DNA of 44,126 nucleotides from JAAYCI01 sp964371725 (GCA_964371725.1 CAYJNQ010000014.1:1-44126); one strand, 5' to 3'; positions 31,540-40,304 are shown, counted from the stretch's first letter. A program made the numbers and translations. The notes: generated by a model from the sequence alone, not told the origin.

Positions 31540-32307
31540 TTTCTTTAGCATGTCGCGCAAACGCAAAAGCAAATACTGGATAAAAGCCATGCCTTCACGC
31601 AGATAGTTTTGTAAAAAAGTGGGTCGGTTCATGCCGGCGGGAAGGCTGCGTACATCTGTGAATCCGGCCTGTTTTGCATAACACCTTGCACGAAAACAAT
31701 GGAAGGTATTGGTAATAACCGCAACCGGTTCGTTTGGCATAATACCATGCTGCCCAAGTATTTCCCGCGTATAAAGCAGGTTTGTTTTTGTGGAGATGCT
31801 TTTGTTTTCTTGCAAAACAACCTTTTGCGGCACACCGCGCGCAAGAAGCCAGCGCTGCATGGCCAGTGCCTCGGGAATGGCTTCACCGTACCCTTGCCCG
31901 CCAGTTACCACAATCACGGCATTGGGGTTGGTTTTGTGTGCGTGCAAAGCCACCTCTAGTCGGCGCTGCAAAATATCGCTTACCACTTCCCCGTGTAGCC
32001 CTGCCCCCAATACAATGAGCACCTTCTCATTGTATTTCGCTTTTCGGCTGCGGCCGGCAACCGCCAGAAAAACCATGAGCCCCCCAAAAAGAGCACCGAA
32101 AATCAAAAGCAGCACTTTGAGCACAAAACCGGGGCCGCTTTGTGTGAAATGATCCACTGTGGGCATGAAAATTGTGTACAAGGAAAAGCCTGCGGCAAGC
32201 ACCCACATGGCAAGGCTACCCATGTTCCATTTTGATTTGAACAAAAGAACAATGGCTGAAACAAGAAAGAACGTAGCCAAAAGGCCAAAAAACACAATTT
32301 TTATCAT
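31537..32307 (-). CDS. YdcF-like (DUF218) membrane protein
   Basis: This 256-residue protein has three N-terminal hydrophobic segments followed by a DUF218/YdcF domain. The domain is marked by VLIVLGAGLHGEVVSDILQRRLEVAL, VIVVTGGQGYGEAIPEALAMQRWL and the SISTKTNLLYTREIL and VITNTFHCFRARCYAKQAGF blocks. Family members include ElyC and SanA, linked to envelope integrity and possibly lipid carrier metabolism; the reaction is unknown. I chose the ATG at 32307 because CGGAG lies 9 nt before it. The frame extends 126 codons upstream, but that stretch reads as non-coding and carries the promoter of the divergent glycosyltransferase. Confidence 0.88.
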   Translation of the reverse strand: MIKIVFFGLLATFFLVSAIVLLFKSKWNMGSLAMWVLAAGFSLYTIFMPTVDHFTQSGPGFVLKVLLLIFGALFGGLMVFLAVAGRSRKAKYNEKVLIVLGAGLHGEVVSDILQRRLEVALHAHKTNPNAVIVVTGGQGYGEAIPEALAMQRWLLARGVPQKVVLQENKSISTKTNLLYTREILGQHGIMPNEPVAVITNTFHCFRARCYAKQAGFTDVRSLPAGMNRPTFLQNYLREGMAFIQYLLLRLRDMLKK

Positions 32308-32712
32308 GCACAGCATCTCCGTATTCACGCCCAGGCCGGAAGGCGAGGCATCCGTGTTGAGAACAAACCAAAACGATTGTAGCAGAAAGAACCTCACACG
32401 GCAAGTGGAAAACACTCTTTTGGGCTTGTAAAACCCCGCCCCATTAAAGAGAAACCCATTGCCGCAATGGCTGCGGCAATTCCACCTATAAAAAAGGCGG
32501 AATTGAAAATCAAAACATCGGTTCCCCATTTTTTTATAGGGCAAAACTAAGCGAAAGCATTGTAATTTTCTTTTTTTTTGGTATAATAAATAAGTTATTA
32601 TATGAAGCATCACATTCACATCACAAAATAATTCAGCAAAAACAAGCGGGTTTGAATGTGCACGGATTGGTGAATTTGTATACACATCTTTTCAATAAAA
32701 AAAGGGGCATGC
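32308..32712. other. 405-nt intergenic region between YdcF-like and GT2-GtrA genes
   Basis: This divergent spacer holds the plus-strand promoter at 32560-32587. It also holds a 9-bp inverted repeat ATTGCCGCA/TGCGGCAAT at 32458-32480 with a 5-nt loop and no T-run. A minus-strand TTG frame at 32394-32513 could encode 39 mostly hydrophobic residues, but this is weakly supported. The rest looks non-coding. Confidence 0.6.
32560..32587 (+). promoter_or_regulatory. Promoter of the envelope operon
   Basis: TTGTAA (32560-32565), a 16-nt T-rich spacer and a perfect TATAAT (32582-32587). The GT2-GtrA ATG at 32713 lies about 125 nt downstream behind AAAGGGGC, which leaves a long leader in which I see no known riboswitch. 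Confidence 0.8.
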
Positions 32713-33780
32713 ATGAAGGAAGTCTGTGTTATATTACCGTCTCTTAACCCGGACGAAAAAATGGTAGAGCTGGTTAAGGAACTTGTGGCCTACCCATTTT
32801 CGGACATCATCATCATCGACGACGGCAGTGATGTTGCGCACAAAAAACCATTTGAGGAAGTGGCACAGTTTGAGGCGTGCACCGTGTTGACACATGAGGT
32901 GAACCGCGGAAAAGGGCAAGCACTCAAAACAGGGTTCGAATTTGTGCTAAAAAAAAGAAAAAACAGCAGAGGTGTTGTAACCATTGATGGAGACGGGCAG
33001 CACCGTGTTGCTGACATTGCCGGCTGCGTAGACGCCTTTTTGCAAAAGGACAAAACCGTTGTGTTGGGAGCACGAGATTTCAACGACCCCCATGTGCCAC
33101 CCAGAAGCCGCTTTGGCAACAAGGTGACCGCGGTCATGTTTCGCCTTTTGTTTGGCCTTGCCCTGCAAGACACGCAAACCGGCCTTCGTGTGCTTCCCTA
33201 TGCCTGCCTAAAAGAGCTTTGCAAAGTGCGTGGGCAGCGCTTTGAATATGAAACCAATATGCTTTTGTATTTTAAAAAGGCGCGCATCCCCATGCAAGAA
33301 GTAGGCATTTCTACGGTGTATTTGGAAGAGAACAAATCCTCTCATTTTAACCCGATTTTGGACTCTTTGCGCATTTATGCGGTTATTTTCCGTTTTATGC
33401 TGAGCTCTGTTTCGGCCGCGGCTTTGGATATCGGCCTTTTTACCTTGCTCAACATTTTGCTTGGGCCCTTTTTGTCACGTGGGGCACGCCTTTTCAGTGC
33501 CACCGTGGCGGCTCGAATTGCCTCGGCACTGTTCAACTATACCCTAAACCATAAGTTTGTGTTTCAAAGCGAAAGCCCTGCAAAAAAAACCTTGCTACGT
33601 TATGCCATTTTGTGTGTGCTGCAAATGCTCACCTCTTATGGTTTGGTTTTTCTTTTTTCACAGGCGTTGTCTGCCTTTGTGGGGCTGGATACGGTCATCA
33701 AAGTGGTGGTTGACACCGTACTCTTTTTTATCAGTTTTCGCATCCAACAAGCGTGGGTGTTTGCAGATGAAGGCAACTAG
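32713..33780 (+). CDS. Family 2 glycosyltransferase fused to a GtrA-like membrane domain
   Basis: This is a 355-residue two-domain protein. Residues 1-215 form a GT2 catalytic domain of the dolichyl-phosphate-mannose-synthase type, with VILPSLNPDEKM, IIDDGSD (36-40), NRGKGQALKTGFE, the metal/nucleotide site DGDGQH (92-97) and LQDTQTGLRVLP. Residues about 228-350 form a GtrA-like four-helix membrane domain (FMLSSVSAAALDIGLFTLL, ASALFNYTLNHKFVF, SFRIQQAWVF). GT2-GtrA fusions are thought to make and move polyprenyl-phosphate-linked sugars for envelope decoration. It is the first gene of a four-gene run that continues with a phosphodiester glycosidase and a PIG-L deacetylase. Confidence 0.93.
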   Translation: MKEVCVILPSLNPDEKMVELVKELVAYPFSDIIIIDDGSDVAHKKPFEEVAQFEACTVLTHEVNRGKGQALKTGFEFVLKKRKNSRGVVTIDGDGQHRVADIAGCVDAFLQKDKTVVLGARDFNDPHVPPRSRFGNKVTAVMFRLLFGLALQDTQTGLRVLPYACLKELCKVRGQRFEYETNMLLYFKKARIPMQEVGISTVYLEENKSSHFNPILDSLRIYAVIFRFMLSSVSAAALDIGLFTLLNILLGPFLSRGARLFSATVAARIASALFNYTLNHKFVFQSESPAKKTLLRYAILCVLQMLTSYGLVFLFSQALSAFVGLDTVIKVVVDTVLFFISFRIQQAWVFADEGN

Positions 33781-33866
33781 TGTGTGTTCATTTGCAAGAT
33801 GATCTGCAAAGCGTAAGGTCATCCATTTAATAAAATTCGGATTGGGATAACGCAACAGGAGTCAAT

Positions 33867-35219
33867 ATGCAATCAAAAAACACATCCAAGAAAAAAAAGG
33901 CGTATACACCAAAACATGCAAGCGCAGGCAATGCGCGCACAAATCAGCGGCGTGAGATGCGCTTTGCATCACAGCAGAGCACCGTGCCACAAGCACAAAG
34001 AGCACGCCCGGCACCGCAGCGCACGCCGTCATACAGCCCACAGCCGCAACCGGGTGATGTGCAGCCGCAAAATATACCACTGCCAAGTGAAGCGCCGTTA
34101 CCGCAAAACCCACCACAAACTGAAAACCCAACACAAGGCCTGCCCAGGCAAAGCACACAGGCAGTGCCCCACGGGGAAAATGCGCCCTCTTCCAAAACGC
34201 GTGCAGCAAAAAAAGACCGTGCACAAAAAAAGAGCGGGCGCATTGCCGCGCGCATAGCGGTGTGTTTTTTTACACTGTTGTTTTTGCTTGTCGGTGGCAT
34301 TATGGGCGTTATTACGGTGATTATGTATGGACCAAGCCCAACGGCGCGCGATTTGCTTGTCACCTCGGTTTTGGAGACGAGTGCGCTAAAATTTATTGCA
34401 ACCATGTATTTTGACCAAGCAGAAATCGACACCATTTTGGCCAATAACAGCGTGCAGGTAAGCGATGCCGTCACAGATACCGATCTCATCCAATTCACCC
34501 CGGAAGAGGTTCCCGCAGGCGTGGAACCCCTGGTGATTGAAACGGTGAGCGGAGGCACGTTCAATGGAAAAATGATGATTGTGCAAGACCCGTCCCGCGT
34601 GATGGTGGGCACCTCGGCCGACACCTTTACAGGTGAAGCAGGCATGACGGTGCAGGAAATCATTCAACGGCATGGTGGCGTGGGCGGCACCAATGCCGGC
34701 GGCTTTTCCGACCCCGGCGGTGTGGGCAACGGCGGCACACCCCTTGGTATTGTTATGAGCGGAGGGGAGCTTCTCTGGGGCGGCCGTTCCACACCCTATG
34801 AGCTTATCGGCATTGACAATGACAACAAGCTTGTTGTGGGCACTATGACACCGGACGAGGCCATTTCCCGCGGCATTCGAGACGCTGTTAGTTTTGGCCC
34901 TGCACTGATTGTAAACGGCGAAATGATGGAGATAACCGGCAGCGGCGGTGGGCTGAACCCCCGCACGGCCATTGGCCAACGTGCCGACGGGGCGATGTTG
35001 TTGCTTGTTTGCGACGGCCGGCAGGCCAACAGCATTGGTGCCAGCATGAGTGATGTAGCCGAGGTTATGGCACAGTACGGCGCAGTGAATGCGGCCAATT
35101 TGGACGGTGGCTCCTCCACCATTATGTACTATGAGGACGAACTTATCAATGTGTCCTCTTCCCTGTATGGTCCGCGAGATATTCCCACCTCCATTGTGGT
35201 GTTGCCGGAAGTGGCATAA
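33867..35219 (+). CDS. Membrane-anchored phosphodiester glycosidase (NAGPA domain)
   Basis: This is a 450-residue protein. Residues 1-125 are a cytoplasmic, disordered Pro/Gln/Lys-rich segment. One membrane helix follows (AVCFFTLLFLLVGGIMGVITVIM, about 131-153). The outer part ends in a phosphodiester glycosidase domain of the NAGPA/YlmD-like exopolysaccharide family (PF09992). Its marks are GGTNAGGFSDPGG, PLGIVMSGGELLWG, SFGPALIVNGE, NPRTAIGQRADGAMLLLVCDGR and NAANLDGGSSTIMYY. The family removes GlcNAc-1-phosphodiester caps from glycans. Here it would act outside the cell on a glycopolymer made by its neighbours. A CAGGAG site precedes the ATG. The next gene starts 11 nt after the stop. Confidence 0.92.
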   Translation: MQSKNTSKKKKAYTPKHASAGNARTNQRREMRFASQQSTVPQAQRARPAPQRTPSYSPQPQPGDVQPQNIPLPSEAPLPQNPPQTENPTQGLPRQSTQAVPHGENAPSSKTRAAKKDRAQKKSGRIAARIAVCFFTLLFLLVGGIMGVITVIMYGPSPTARDLLVTSVLETSALKFIATMYFDQAEIDTILANNSVQVSDAVTDTDLIQFTPEEVPAGVEPLVIETVSGGTFNGKMMIVQDPSRVMVGTSADTFTGEAGMTVQEIIQRHGGVGGTNAGGFSDPGGVGNGGTPLGIVMSGGELLWGGRSTPYELIGIDNDNKLVVGTMTPDEAISRGIRDAVSFGPALIVNGEMMEITGSGGGLNPRTAIGQRADGAMLLLVCDGRQANSIGASMSDVAEVMAQYGAVNAANLDGGSSTIMYYEDELINVSSSLYGPRDIPTSIVVLPEVA

Positions 35220-35230
35220 GGAGAGAGAAA

Positions 35231-36358
35231 ATGCAAAAGACACAAAAACGGGAAAAGTCAAAATTTTGGCGCGTGTATACTGCGTTGGTGCTGGTCATCA
35301 TAGCTCTTATAGCGGCCGGCCTTTTCTACCTTTGGCATGTGATGCAGGCCTATGAAGAGAGCACACCCGAATACGCCCTGCAAGTGGCCGCCGATTTTTT
35401 TAGTGCCGAGCAATATGAGCAATTGGCGGAAAATGCCGGCATTGTGGCCAGCCCCTATGAATCGAACGACATCCGGCGCGCCGTGCTGGAAGAACAGCTC
35501 AGCGGCGGAGAACTGCAAACTGTCCGCATGGCAGATGGTAGCACAGAAGCGGAGCAAAGCTATCAGGTGAAAGCCGGAGATTCGGTAATCGGCACGATGA
35601 AGCTTGTGTTTGAAGAAGAGGGTATGTTTGGCCACTGGACGGTGGTAGACCCGCAAATCAATCCCTCTTTGTGGGGAGAGCTTGTTGTGCGTATGCCACA
35701 AACGGCACAGTTGTATATAAACGATGTGCCTGCCGGTGCCGAAACGGTTTCGCAGGCAAGCCTGCCTTATGAAGCACTGGAAAAGTTGCCCGAAGAAATA
35801 GCAAGGCCCGTGCAAACGGAATATCTCATACAAAACTTGACCACAGCGCCTAATTTGCGTGCTGTGGACGAGTTTGGCAACGAACTTACCATCACCCTGC
35901 ACGAAGACGCACCCTGGCTTGGCGCCGAGGAGCAAAGTGCAGAACCGCAAAACACCAGCCGACACTACGCCACGGTAGCCCTGCCCGGTACAACGGAAGA
36001 TGTGGCCACCTTACAGGCCATGGCTTTGGAAGATGCCGAAAACTACTCGCGCTATCTTTCGAACGACAATTCTTTTACCACACTGGCCGCACGCTTGTTG
36101 CCCAACAGCACCATCTACAGCGAGATGCGCGCCATGGAAACCATGTTCTACACGCCGCATACCAGCGTGAGTTTTACAGATGCGGTGGCGGATAACATTC
36201 AACAGTACAACCAAGATATTTTCAGCATCGATGCGGAATATCTCTATACGGTGTTTCGCGGAAACGATGACCCCTACCCCTTTGAAACCAAGCTCACACT
36301 TTTGTATGTGCGTGATGGGGACGGCTGGCGCATCGGTGACATTCAAATTCGCGCTTAA
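35231..36358 (+). CDS. Membrane-anchored protein of unknown function (NTF2-like repeats possible)
   Basis: This 375-residue protein is one I do not recognise. A Lys/Arg-rich start leads into one membrane helix (VYTALVLVIIALIAAGLFYLW, about 15-35); the rest is outside the cell. The outer part may hold two similar alpha+beta domains: an early stretch (ESTPEYALQVAADFFSAEQYEQLAENAG) and a late one (LQAMALEDAENYSRYLSND...FSIDAEYLYTVFRGNDDPYPFETKLTLLYVRDGDGWRIGDIQIRA). The late part ends like an SnoaL/NTF2-type fold. A beta-rich segment with a PEGA-like YINDVPAGAETV word lies between. It sits 11 nt after the phosphodiester glycosidase gene and 22 nt before the PIG-L gene, so a structural or scaffolding role in the same envelope process is likely. 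Confidence 0.8.
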   Translation: MQKTQKREKSKFWRVYTALVLVIIALIAAGLFYLWHVMQAYEESTPEYALQVAADFFSAEQYEQLAENAGIVASPYESNDIRRAVLEEQLSGGELQTVRMADGSTEAEQSYQVKAGDSVIGTMKLVFEEEGMFGHWTVVDPQINPSLWGELVVRMPQTAQLYINDVPAGAETVSQASLPYEALEKLPEEIARPVQTEYLIQNLTTAPNLRAVDEFGNELTITLHEDAPWLGAEEQSAEPQNTSRHYATVALPGTTEDVATLQAMALEDAENYSRYLSNDNSFTTLAARLLPNSTIYSEMRAMETMFYTPHTSVSFTDAVADNIQQYNQDIFSIDAEYLYTVFRGNDDPYPFETKLTLLYVRDGDGWRIGDIQIRA

Positions 36359-36380
36359 GGCGTGATGCATAGGAGAAAAT

Positions 36381-37796
36381 ATGCGTAAACAGTTTGTTTG
36401 CTTATGTGCCCTGGTTTTGACAGTTGGTGCTTTGTGTGTGCCGCTTCCTTTGTATGCAAGCGAAGTTGTGCCTTTAGCGGGAGAAGCTTCCTTTGTACAA
36501 ACGGAGATTACAAACGAAACCGGAACCCAGCAAACCACCTTGCAAGACGACAACACAACCAGTGGGCTTGATTTGCAAGAGGGGTCCTCTTTAACGCTGG
36601 TGCCAAGCGAGCCGGCGGCGGCCTTGTATATTGTTTGGGAGTTGTATCCGGCCGCCGGTTACACGGTGCAGCAAAACGAGGTGCACTTAGAGCAAAACAG
36701 TGGGTTTTTGCAGGAATATGTGCCCCTTGTCTTGCAGGCCGATGTGCCTGTGACCATCCGGTTTAACAGTGTGTGCACACCCGTGGAAATCCGGCTGCTT
36801 AGCGAAGGCACACCGCCGGAAAATGTGCATGCGTGGCAGGCACCACACGAGCGGGCCGATATTTTGTTATTGCCCACCCATGCCGATGACGAACATTTGT
36901 TTATGGGGGGCATCATGCCCACCTATCTTGACCGTGGGAATGTAAGTGTTCAGGTGGCCTATATGGTCAATCATAGCACAGAGCCCTACCGCCAGCAGGA
37001 ATTGCTCGATGGCCTGTGGGAGGTAGGGATGCGTCATTATCCGGTTATCCCGGCTTTTCCGGACCAGTACAGCGATAGTTTGGAGCACGCCAAAACCATT
37101 TATAGCGAACAAGAAATTATAGATTATGTGGCGGGGCTTTTCGAACGCTTTCGCCCACAGGTGGCCGTGGGGCACGATTTAAACGGTGAATACGGGCATG
37201 GTGCACATATGCTGTATGCCGAATGTTTGCTAAAAGCCACCGAACAAAGCGCTGTGCCACCACAGAAAGTGTATCTGCATTTGTACGGCGAAAATGAGAT
37301 TGTGATGAACACAAATACACCGCTTGAAAGTTTTGGCGGTCGCACGGCTTTTGAAATGGCAGAAGCCGGCTTTTCCCACCACCGCTCTCAGCAGTCCTAT
37401 TTCACCGTGGAAGCCGAGGGGCCCTACGATTTGCGCAAATTTGGCCTTGCCAATTCACAGGTGGGCACAGACAGCGATAACGATATGATGGAAAACATCA
37501 TCCCCTATGCCGAACAAGACCGCATCGCGCAAGAGCTGGCAGAGCAAGAGGCCGCCGCTGCTGCCTCGGCCGCGGCGCAACAAGCCTCCGCCCTAAGTGC
37601 GGCTCAAAATGCGCCTGTTGCAACCGCTTCGGTGCCCGATTTGCAAGAAGAACAGGTGCAAAACACAAGCTTGTTGCTTGTGCTGGTAGCACTCCTTACA
37701 ACCTTGCTTGTACTGGGTATTCTGTTCTTTGCCTTCAGAAAAAGCCAAAAGAACAGCAAAGGCACAAGAAGAGGGCCTCCGGCACACAGAAAATAA
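36381..37796 (+). CDS. Secreted PIG-L family deacetylase with C-terminal membrane anchor
   Basis: This is a 471-residue protein. A signal peptide (residues 1-26) is followed by a beta-rich N-terminal domain. The PIG-L/LmbE domain carries the zinc motif in LLPTHADDEHLFMGG (H167, D169, D170, E171) and the later GHDLNGEYGHGAHM with its His ligand. An Ala/Gln-rich linker follows, then a membrane helix (SLLLVLVALLTTLLVLGILFFAF) and a basic tail, so it stays attached to the outer face. Family enzymes deacetylate N-acetylglucosaminyl lipids or polysaccharides. With the upstream GT2-GtrA and NAGPA genes this suggests trimming of a GlcNAc-containing envelope polymer. A hairpin terminator follows. Confidence 0.9.
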   Translation: MRKQFVCLCALVLTVGALCVPLPLYASEVVPLAGEASFVQTEITNETGTQQTTLQDDNTTSGLDLQEGSSLTLVPSEPAAALYIVWELYPAAGYTVQQNEVHLEQNSGFLQEYVPLVLQADVPVTIRFNSVCTPVEIRLLSEGTPPENVHAWQAPHERADILLLPTHADDEHLFMGGIMPTYLDRGNVSVQVAYMVNHSTEPYRQQELLDGLWEVGMRHYPVIPAFPDQYSDSLEHAKTIYSEQEIIDYVAGLFERFRPQVAVGHDLNGEYGHGAHMLYAECLLKATEQSAVPPQKVYLHLYGENEIVMNTNTPLESFGGRTAFEMAEAGFSHHRSQQSYFTVEAEGPYDLRKFGLANSQVGTDSDNDMMENIIPYAEQDRIAQELAEQEAAAAASAAAQQASALSAAQNAPVATASVPDLQEEQVQNTSLLLVLVALLTTLLVLGILFFAFRKSQKNSKGTRRGPPAHRK

Positions 37797-37810
37797 AAAA
37801 TGTTTATCAA

Positions 37811-37846
37811 TGGGACATCCGCTAAATCTTTTTGGCAGGTGTCCCA
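37811..37846 (+). terminator. Terminator of the envelope operon
   Basis: TGGGACA (37811-37817) and TGTCCCA (37840-37846) pair, with a 22-nt loop region, followed by TTTGGTTTTC. It is of moderate strength and lies 14 nt after the PIG-L stop. Confidence 0.6.
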
Positions 37847-37991
37847 TTTGGTTTTCTGGCTATGCTCCCTGTTCTGTGTTATAGTGAAGGGTATAAACAA
37901 CAAAAAGAGATAAAACTTTTGCCCAAAATATGCAAGAATGTTTACAATACTCGCAATTCTTACACGACAAAAAATAAGAGAGGAATCCACC

Positions 37992-38663
37992 ATGAACATT
38001 CAAGAAATTTATGAGGCATTTGACAAAATAGGCTGCCTTAGCTTTGCCACCGTGAATGAAGCAGGCGAGCCGGAAAGCCGAATTGCCCATCTGAGGGCCT
38101 ATGATGATGAGGGCATCTACTTTATGACCATGTTCACAAAGGCCTTTTACAAGCAGATGATGCAAACACACCGTGTCTCTATTTGTGGCCTATGTGCCAA
38201 CACCGAAATACAGCATGACGAGCAGGGAATGCCCGTTTTTAGTGGTGGCTATGCCATTCGGATGACCGGTGTTGTAAAAGAGGTTCCCATGGAGGAAATC
38301 CAGGCTAAAAACAACCCAATGTTTGATTTTTGCATAAAGGATAAGCAGCAATATCCGGCCATGGTGGTGCTCTGCATCACGGCAGGGCGTGGAGATATTT
38401 TCGACTACGACTTCAAAAAAGAACAAAGGGACCATAAGCTTGAGCGCATCTATTTTTCCTACAACGGCATAGCCCCTGTGTACAAAGGGTTGCACATCGA
38501 CCAAGCGCGATGTATCCACTGTGGGCTGTGCAAAAAGAAATGTTCCTTTTTAGCCATTTCCGAGGAAGACAAAACCTATACGATTCTTTCGCACCGTTGC
38601 GATGAATGCGGCGATTGTTTTTTGGTCTGCCCTGTGCAGGCGATTTCCCACGAAAGGGTGTAA
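37992..38663 (+). CDS. PNPOx-like flavoprotein with C-terminal 2[4Fe-4S] ferredoxin domain
   Basis: This is a 223-residue protein. Residues 1-150 form a split-barrel pyridoxamine-phosphate-oxidase-like FMN domain (IGCLSFATVNEAGEPESRIAHLRAY, GIYFMTMFTKAFYKQM, GYAIRMTGVVKEV). The last 55 residues form a bacterial ferredoxin with CIHCGLCKKKC and CDECGDCFLVCP, which should bind two [4Fe-4S] clusters. It probably moves electrons between a flavin and iron-sulfur centres; the partner is unknown. The ATG at 37992 follows GAGAGGAA. The stop overlaps the macrodomain start (TAATG). It is the first gene of a tightly coupled trio with a macrodomain and a sirtuin, an unusual partnership. Confidence 0.9.
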   Translation: MNIQEIYEAFDKIGCLSFATVNEAGEPESRIAHLRAYDDEGIYFMTMFTKAFYKQMMQTHRVSICGLCANTEIQHDEQGMPVFSGGYAIRMTGVVKEVPMEEIQAKNNPMFDFCIKDKQQYPAMVVLCITAGRGDIFDYDFKKEQRDHKLERIYFSYNGIAPVYKGLHIDQARCIHCGLCKKKCSFLAISEEDKTYTILSHRCDECGDCFLVCPVQAISHERV

Positions 38664-39454
38664 TGCGCATGAATTCGCTAGAGAAACTGTTATGGCTCAA
38701 TGCTTTTTTGTTGCAAGAGATGCCGCAACACACGGCCCAGGCAGAAAGATTTCCGAAAACTTGGCCGGAGCAAAGGGCTTTGCTTCGCTCTTTGATGAAT
38801 GTACGCCCGCCTTTACCCCTGCAAGAGGCCTTTTTACAAGTGCAAGACGAAGTGCTTCGCGAAGAGGTACAAAAAAAAGGGGTTGTTCTTTTGCAAGAAC
38901 TTGCACCCGTGCAAAAGAACCTGTATATTTGGCAAGGAGACATCACAAGGCTTGGTGTAGACGCCATTGTCAACGCTGCCAACAGTGCCTTGCTCGGCTG
39001 TTTTATTCCCTGCCACACTTGCATCGACAATGCGATACACTCGGTGGCCGGGTTACAGCTTCGAAATGAATGCCACACAATCATGCAAGAGCAAAACCAT
39101 GCAGAAAAAACGGGCGATGCCAAAATTACAGAAGGCTATAACTTGCCAAGCTCTTATGTTATTCACACCGTGGGGCCTATCGTAGAAGGAGCATTGCAAG
39201 ATAACGACCGTAAACTTTTGAAAAATTGCTATCGCGCTGTTTTGGAACTTGCCGTGCAAAAGGGAATTGAATCTCTTGCTTTTTGTTGCATATCCACAGG
39301 GGAATTTCATTTCCCCAATAAGCCTGCAGCCGAAATTGCCGTGAAAACCGTTCAAGATTTTCAAAATGAATACCCAAGTGAAATGAAGGTGATTTTCAAT
39401 GTTTTCAAAGACATCGACGCCGCTCTCTACCATGAACTACTCACAAAAAATTAA
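38663..39454 (+). CDS. Zinc-containing macrodomain ADP-ribosyl hydrolase
   Basis: This is a protein of about 263 residues. The first 85 residues are a helical N-terminal extension seen in the SauMacro/SpyMacro type. The macrodomain follows: IWQGDITRLGVDAIVNAANSALLGCFIPCHTCIDNAIH contains the ADP-ribose-binding NAANS motif and the zinc-binding C-x-x-x-H-x-C-type segment. The phosphate loop is LPSSYVIHTVGP and FCCISTGEFHFP. Members remove ADP-ribose from lipoyl-carrier protein targets modified by SirTM. The start at 38663 overlaps the previous stop; an ATG two codons later is equally possible. The end overlaps the sirtuin start by 23 nt. Confidence 0.92.
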   Translation: MRMNSLEKLLWLNAFLLQEMPQHTAQAERFPKTWPEQRALLRSLMNVRPPLPLQEAFLQVQDEVLREEVQKKGVVLLQELAPVQKNLYIWQGDITRLGVDAIVNAANSALLGCFIPCHTCIDNAIHSVAGLQLRNECHTIMQEQNHAEKTGDAKITEGYNLPSSYVIHTVGPIVEGALQDNDRKLLKNCYRAVLELAVQKGIESLAFCCISTGEFHFPNKPAAEIAVKTVQDFQNEYPSEMKVIFNVFKDIDAALYHELLTKN

Positions 39455-40280
39455 GCGTGTTTCAGAGCTGCTAAGCACCTGCGAAACCATTGTAGTGGGC
39501 GCCGGCGCAGGGCTTTCGGCCTCGGCAGGCCTTTTGTACACGGGCGAGCGTTTCGAAAGGCTGTTTGCCGACTATATCAAAGCTTATGGGCTGCACGACA
39601 TGTACTCGGCGGCCTTTTACCCTTACCCGAGTGAGGAGGCTCTGTGGGGATATTGGAGCTTGCACATCTATCACAACCGCTACGCCGCCGTGCTCAATTC
39701 TACTTATGATAAACTGAAAAAAATGGTGGAAGACAAAAATCACTTTGTCATTACCACCAATGCCGATCATTTGTTTATCCAAAGCGGCTTTGACAAAGAA
39801 AGGCTCTTTTATACGCAAGGTGATTATGGCTTGTTTCAATGTTCTGTGCCCTGCCACCAAAAAACATACGACAACAAGAAAGAAATTTACGAAATGGTGG
39901 CACGGCAAAAAAATTTAAAAATACCCGGTGAGCTGGTTCCCCACTGCCCGCGCTGCGGCAAGGTGATGACCCAAAACTTACGTAAAGACAGCACCTTTGT
40001 GGAAGATGAGGGCTGGCACAATGCACAAAATCGCTATGCGAATTTCTTGCAAGAAAACCAAAGGAAAGCCGTGCTCTATTTAGAGCTGGGCATAGGCGGC
40101 AACACGCCGGGCATCATCAAGTATCCTTTTTGGCAATATGTTCACCAAAACAAAAATGCACAGTATGTATGCATCAATTTGCAAGAGGCCGCAGCGCCAA
40201 GTGAAATCATAGACCGTTCTGTGTTGCTGCAAGAGGACATTGGAAGCGTGTTGCAAGACCTTGCAACATCAAAAATATAG
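39432..40280 (+). CDS. SirTM-type (class M) sirtuin, protein ADP-ribosyltransferase
   Basis: This 282-residue sirtuin-fold protein has the NAD loop VVGAGAGLSASAGLLYTGERF, and the TNADHLFIQSGFD and TQGDYGLFQCS blocks. The latter holds a Gln-Gly-Asp where classical deacetylases have a catalytic His-Gly. Four zinc-type Cys are visible (CSVPC and CPRCG). These traits fit SirTM, which ADP-ribosylates rather than deacetylates. In known SirTM operons the target is a GcvH-like lipoyl carrier encoded nearby with a lipoate ligase; neither is present here. I chose the ATG at 39432, which gives the family's usual N-terminus, over one 11 codons earlier. Confidence 0.9.
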   Translation: MNYSQKIKRVSELLSTCETIVVGAGAGLSASAGLLYTGERFERLFADYIKAYGLHDMYSAAFYPYPSEEALWGYWSLHIYHNRYAAVLNSTYDKLKKMVEDKNHFVITTNADHLFIQSGFDKERLFYTQGDYGLFQCSVPCHQKTYDNKKEIYEMVARQKNLKIPGELVPHCPRCGKVMTQNLRKDSTFVEDEGWHNAQNRYANFLQENQRKAVLYLELGIGGNTPGIIKYPFWQYVHQNKNAQYVCINLQEAAAPSEIIDRSVLLQEDIGSVLQDLATSKI

Positions 40281-40304
40281 TTTCTTCGATAAAGTAAAAA
40301 ACAC

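Noticed and set aside
32394..32513. 39-residue hydrophobic frame (TTG start, minus strand) upstream of the YdcF-like gene
   Set aside because: GGGGA lies at a tolerable distance, but the start is TTG, no family is recognised, and the Ala/Ile stretch coincides with an inverted repeat. Kept only as a note.
32308..32685. N-terminal extension of the YdcF-like frame by 126 codons
   Set aside because: Residues are Arg/Cys/Phe-rich without domain character, and the stretch contains the divergent promoter. The ATG at 32307 has a good ribosome site.
34386..35261. 291-residue minus-strand frame opposite the phosphodiester glycosidase
   Set aside because: His/Gly-rich shadow of a strongly supported gene.
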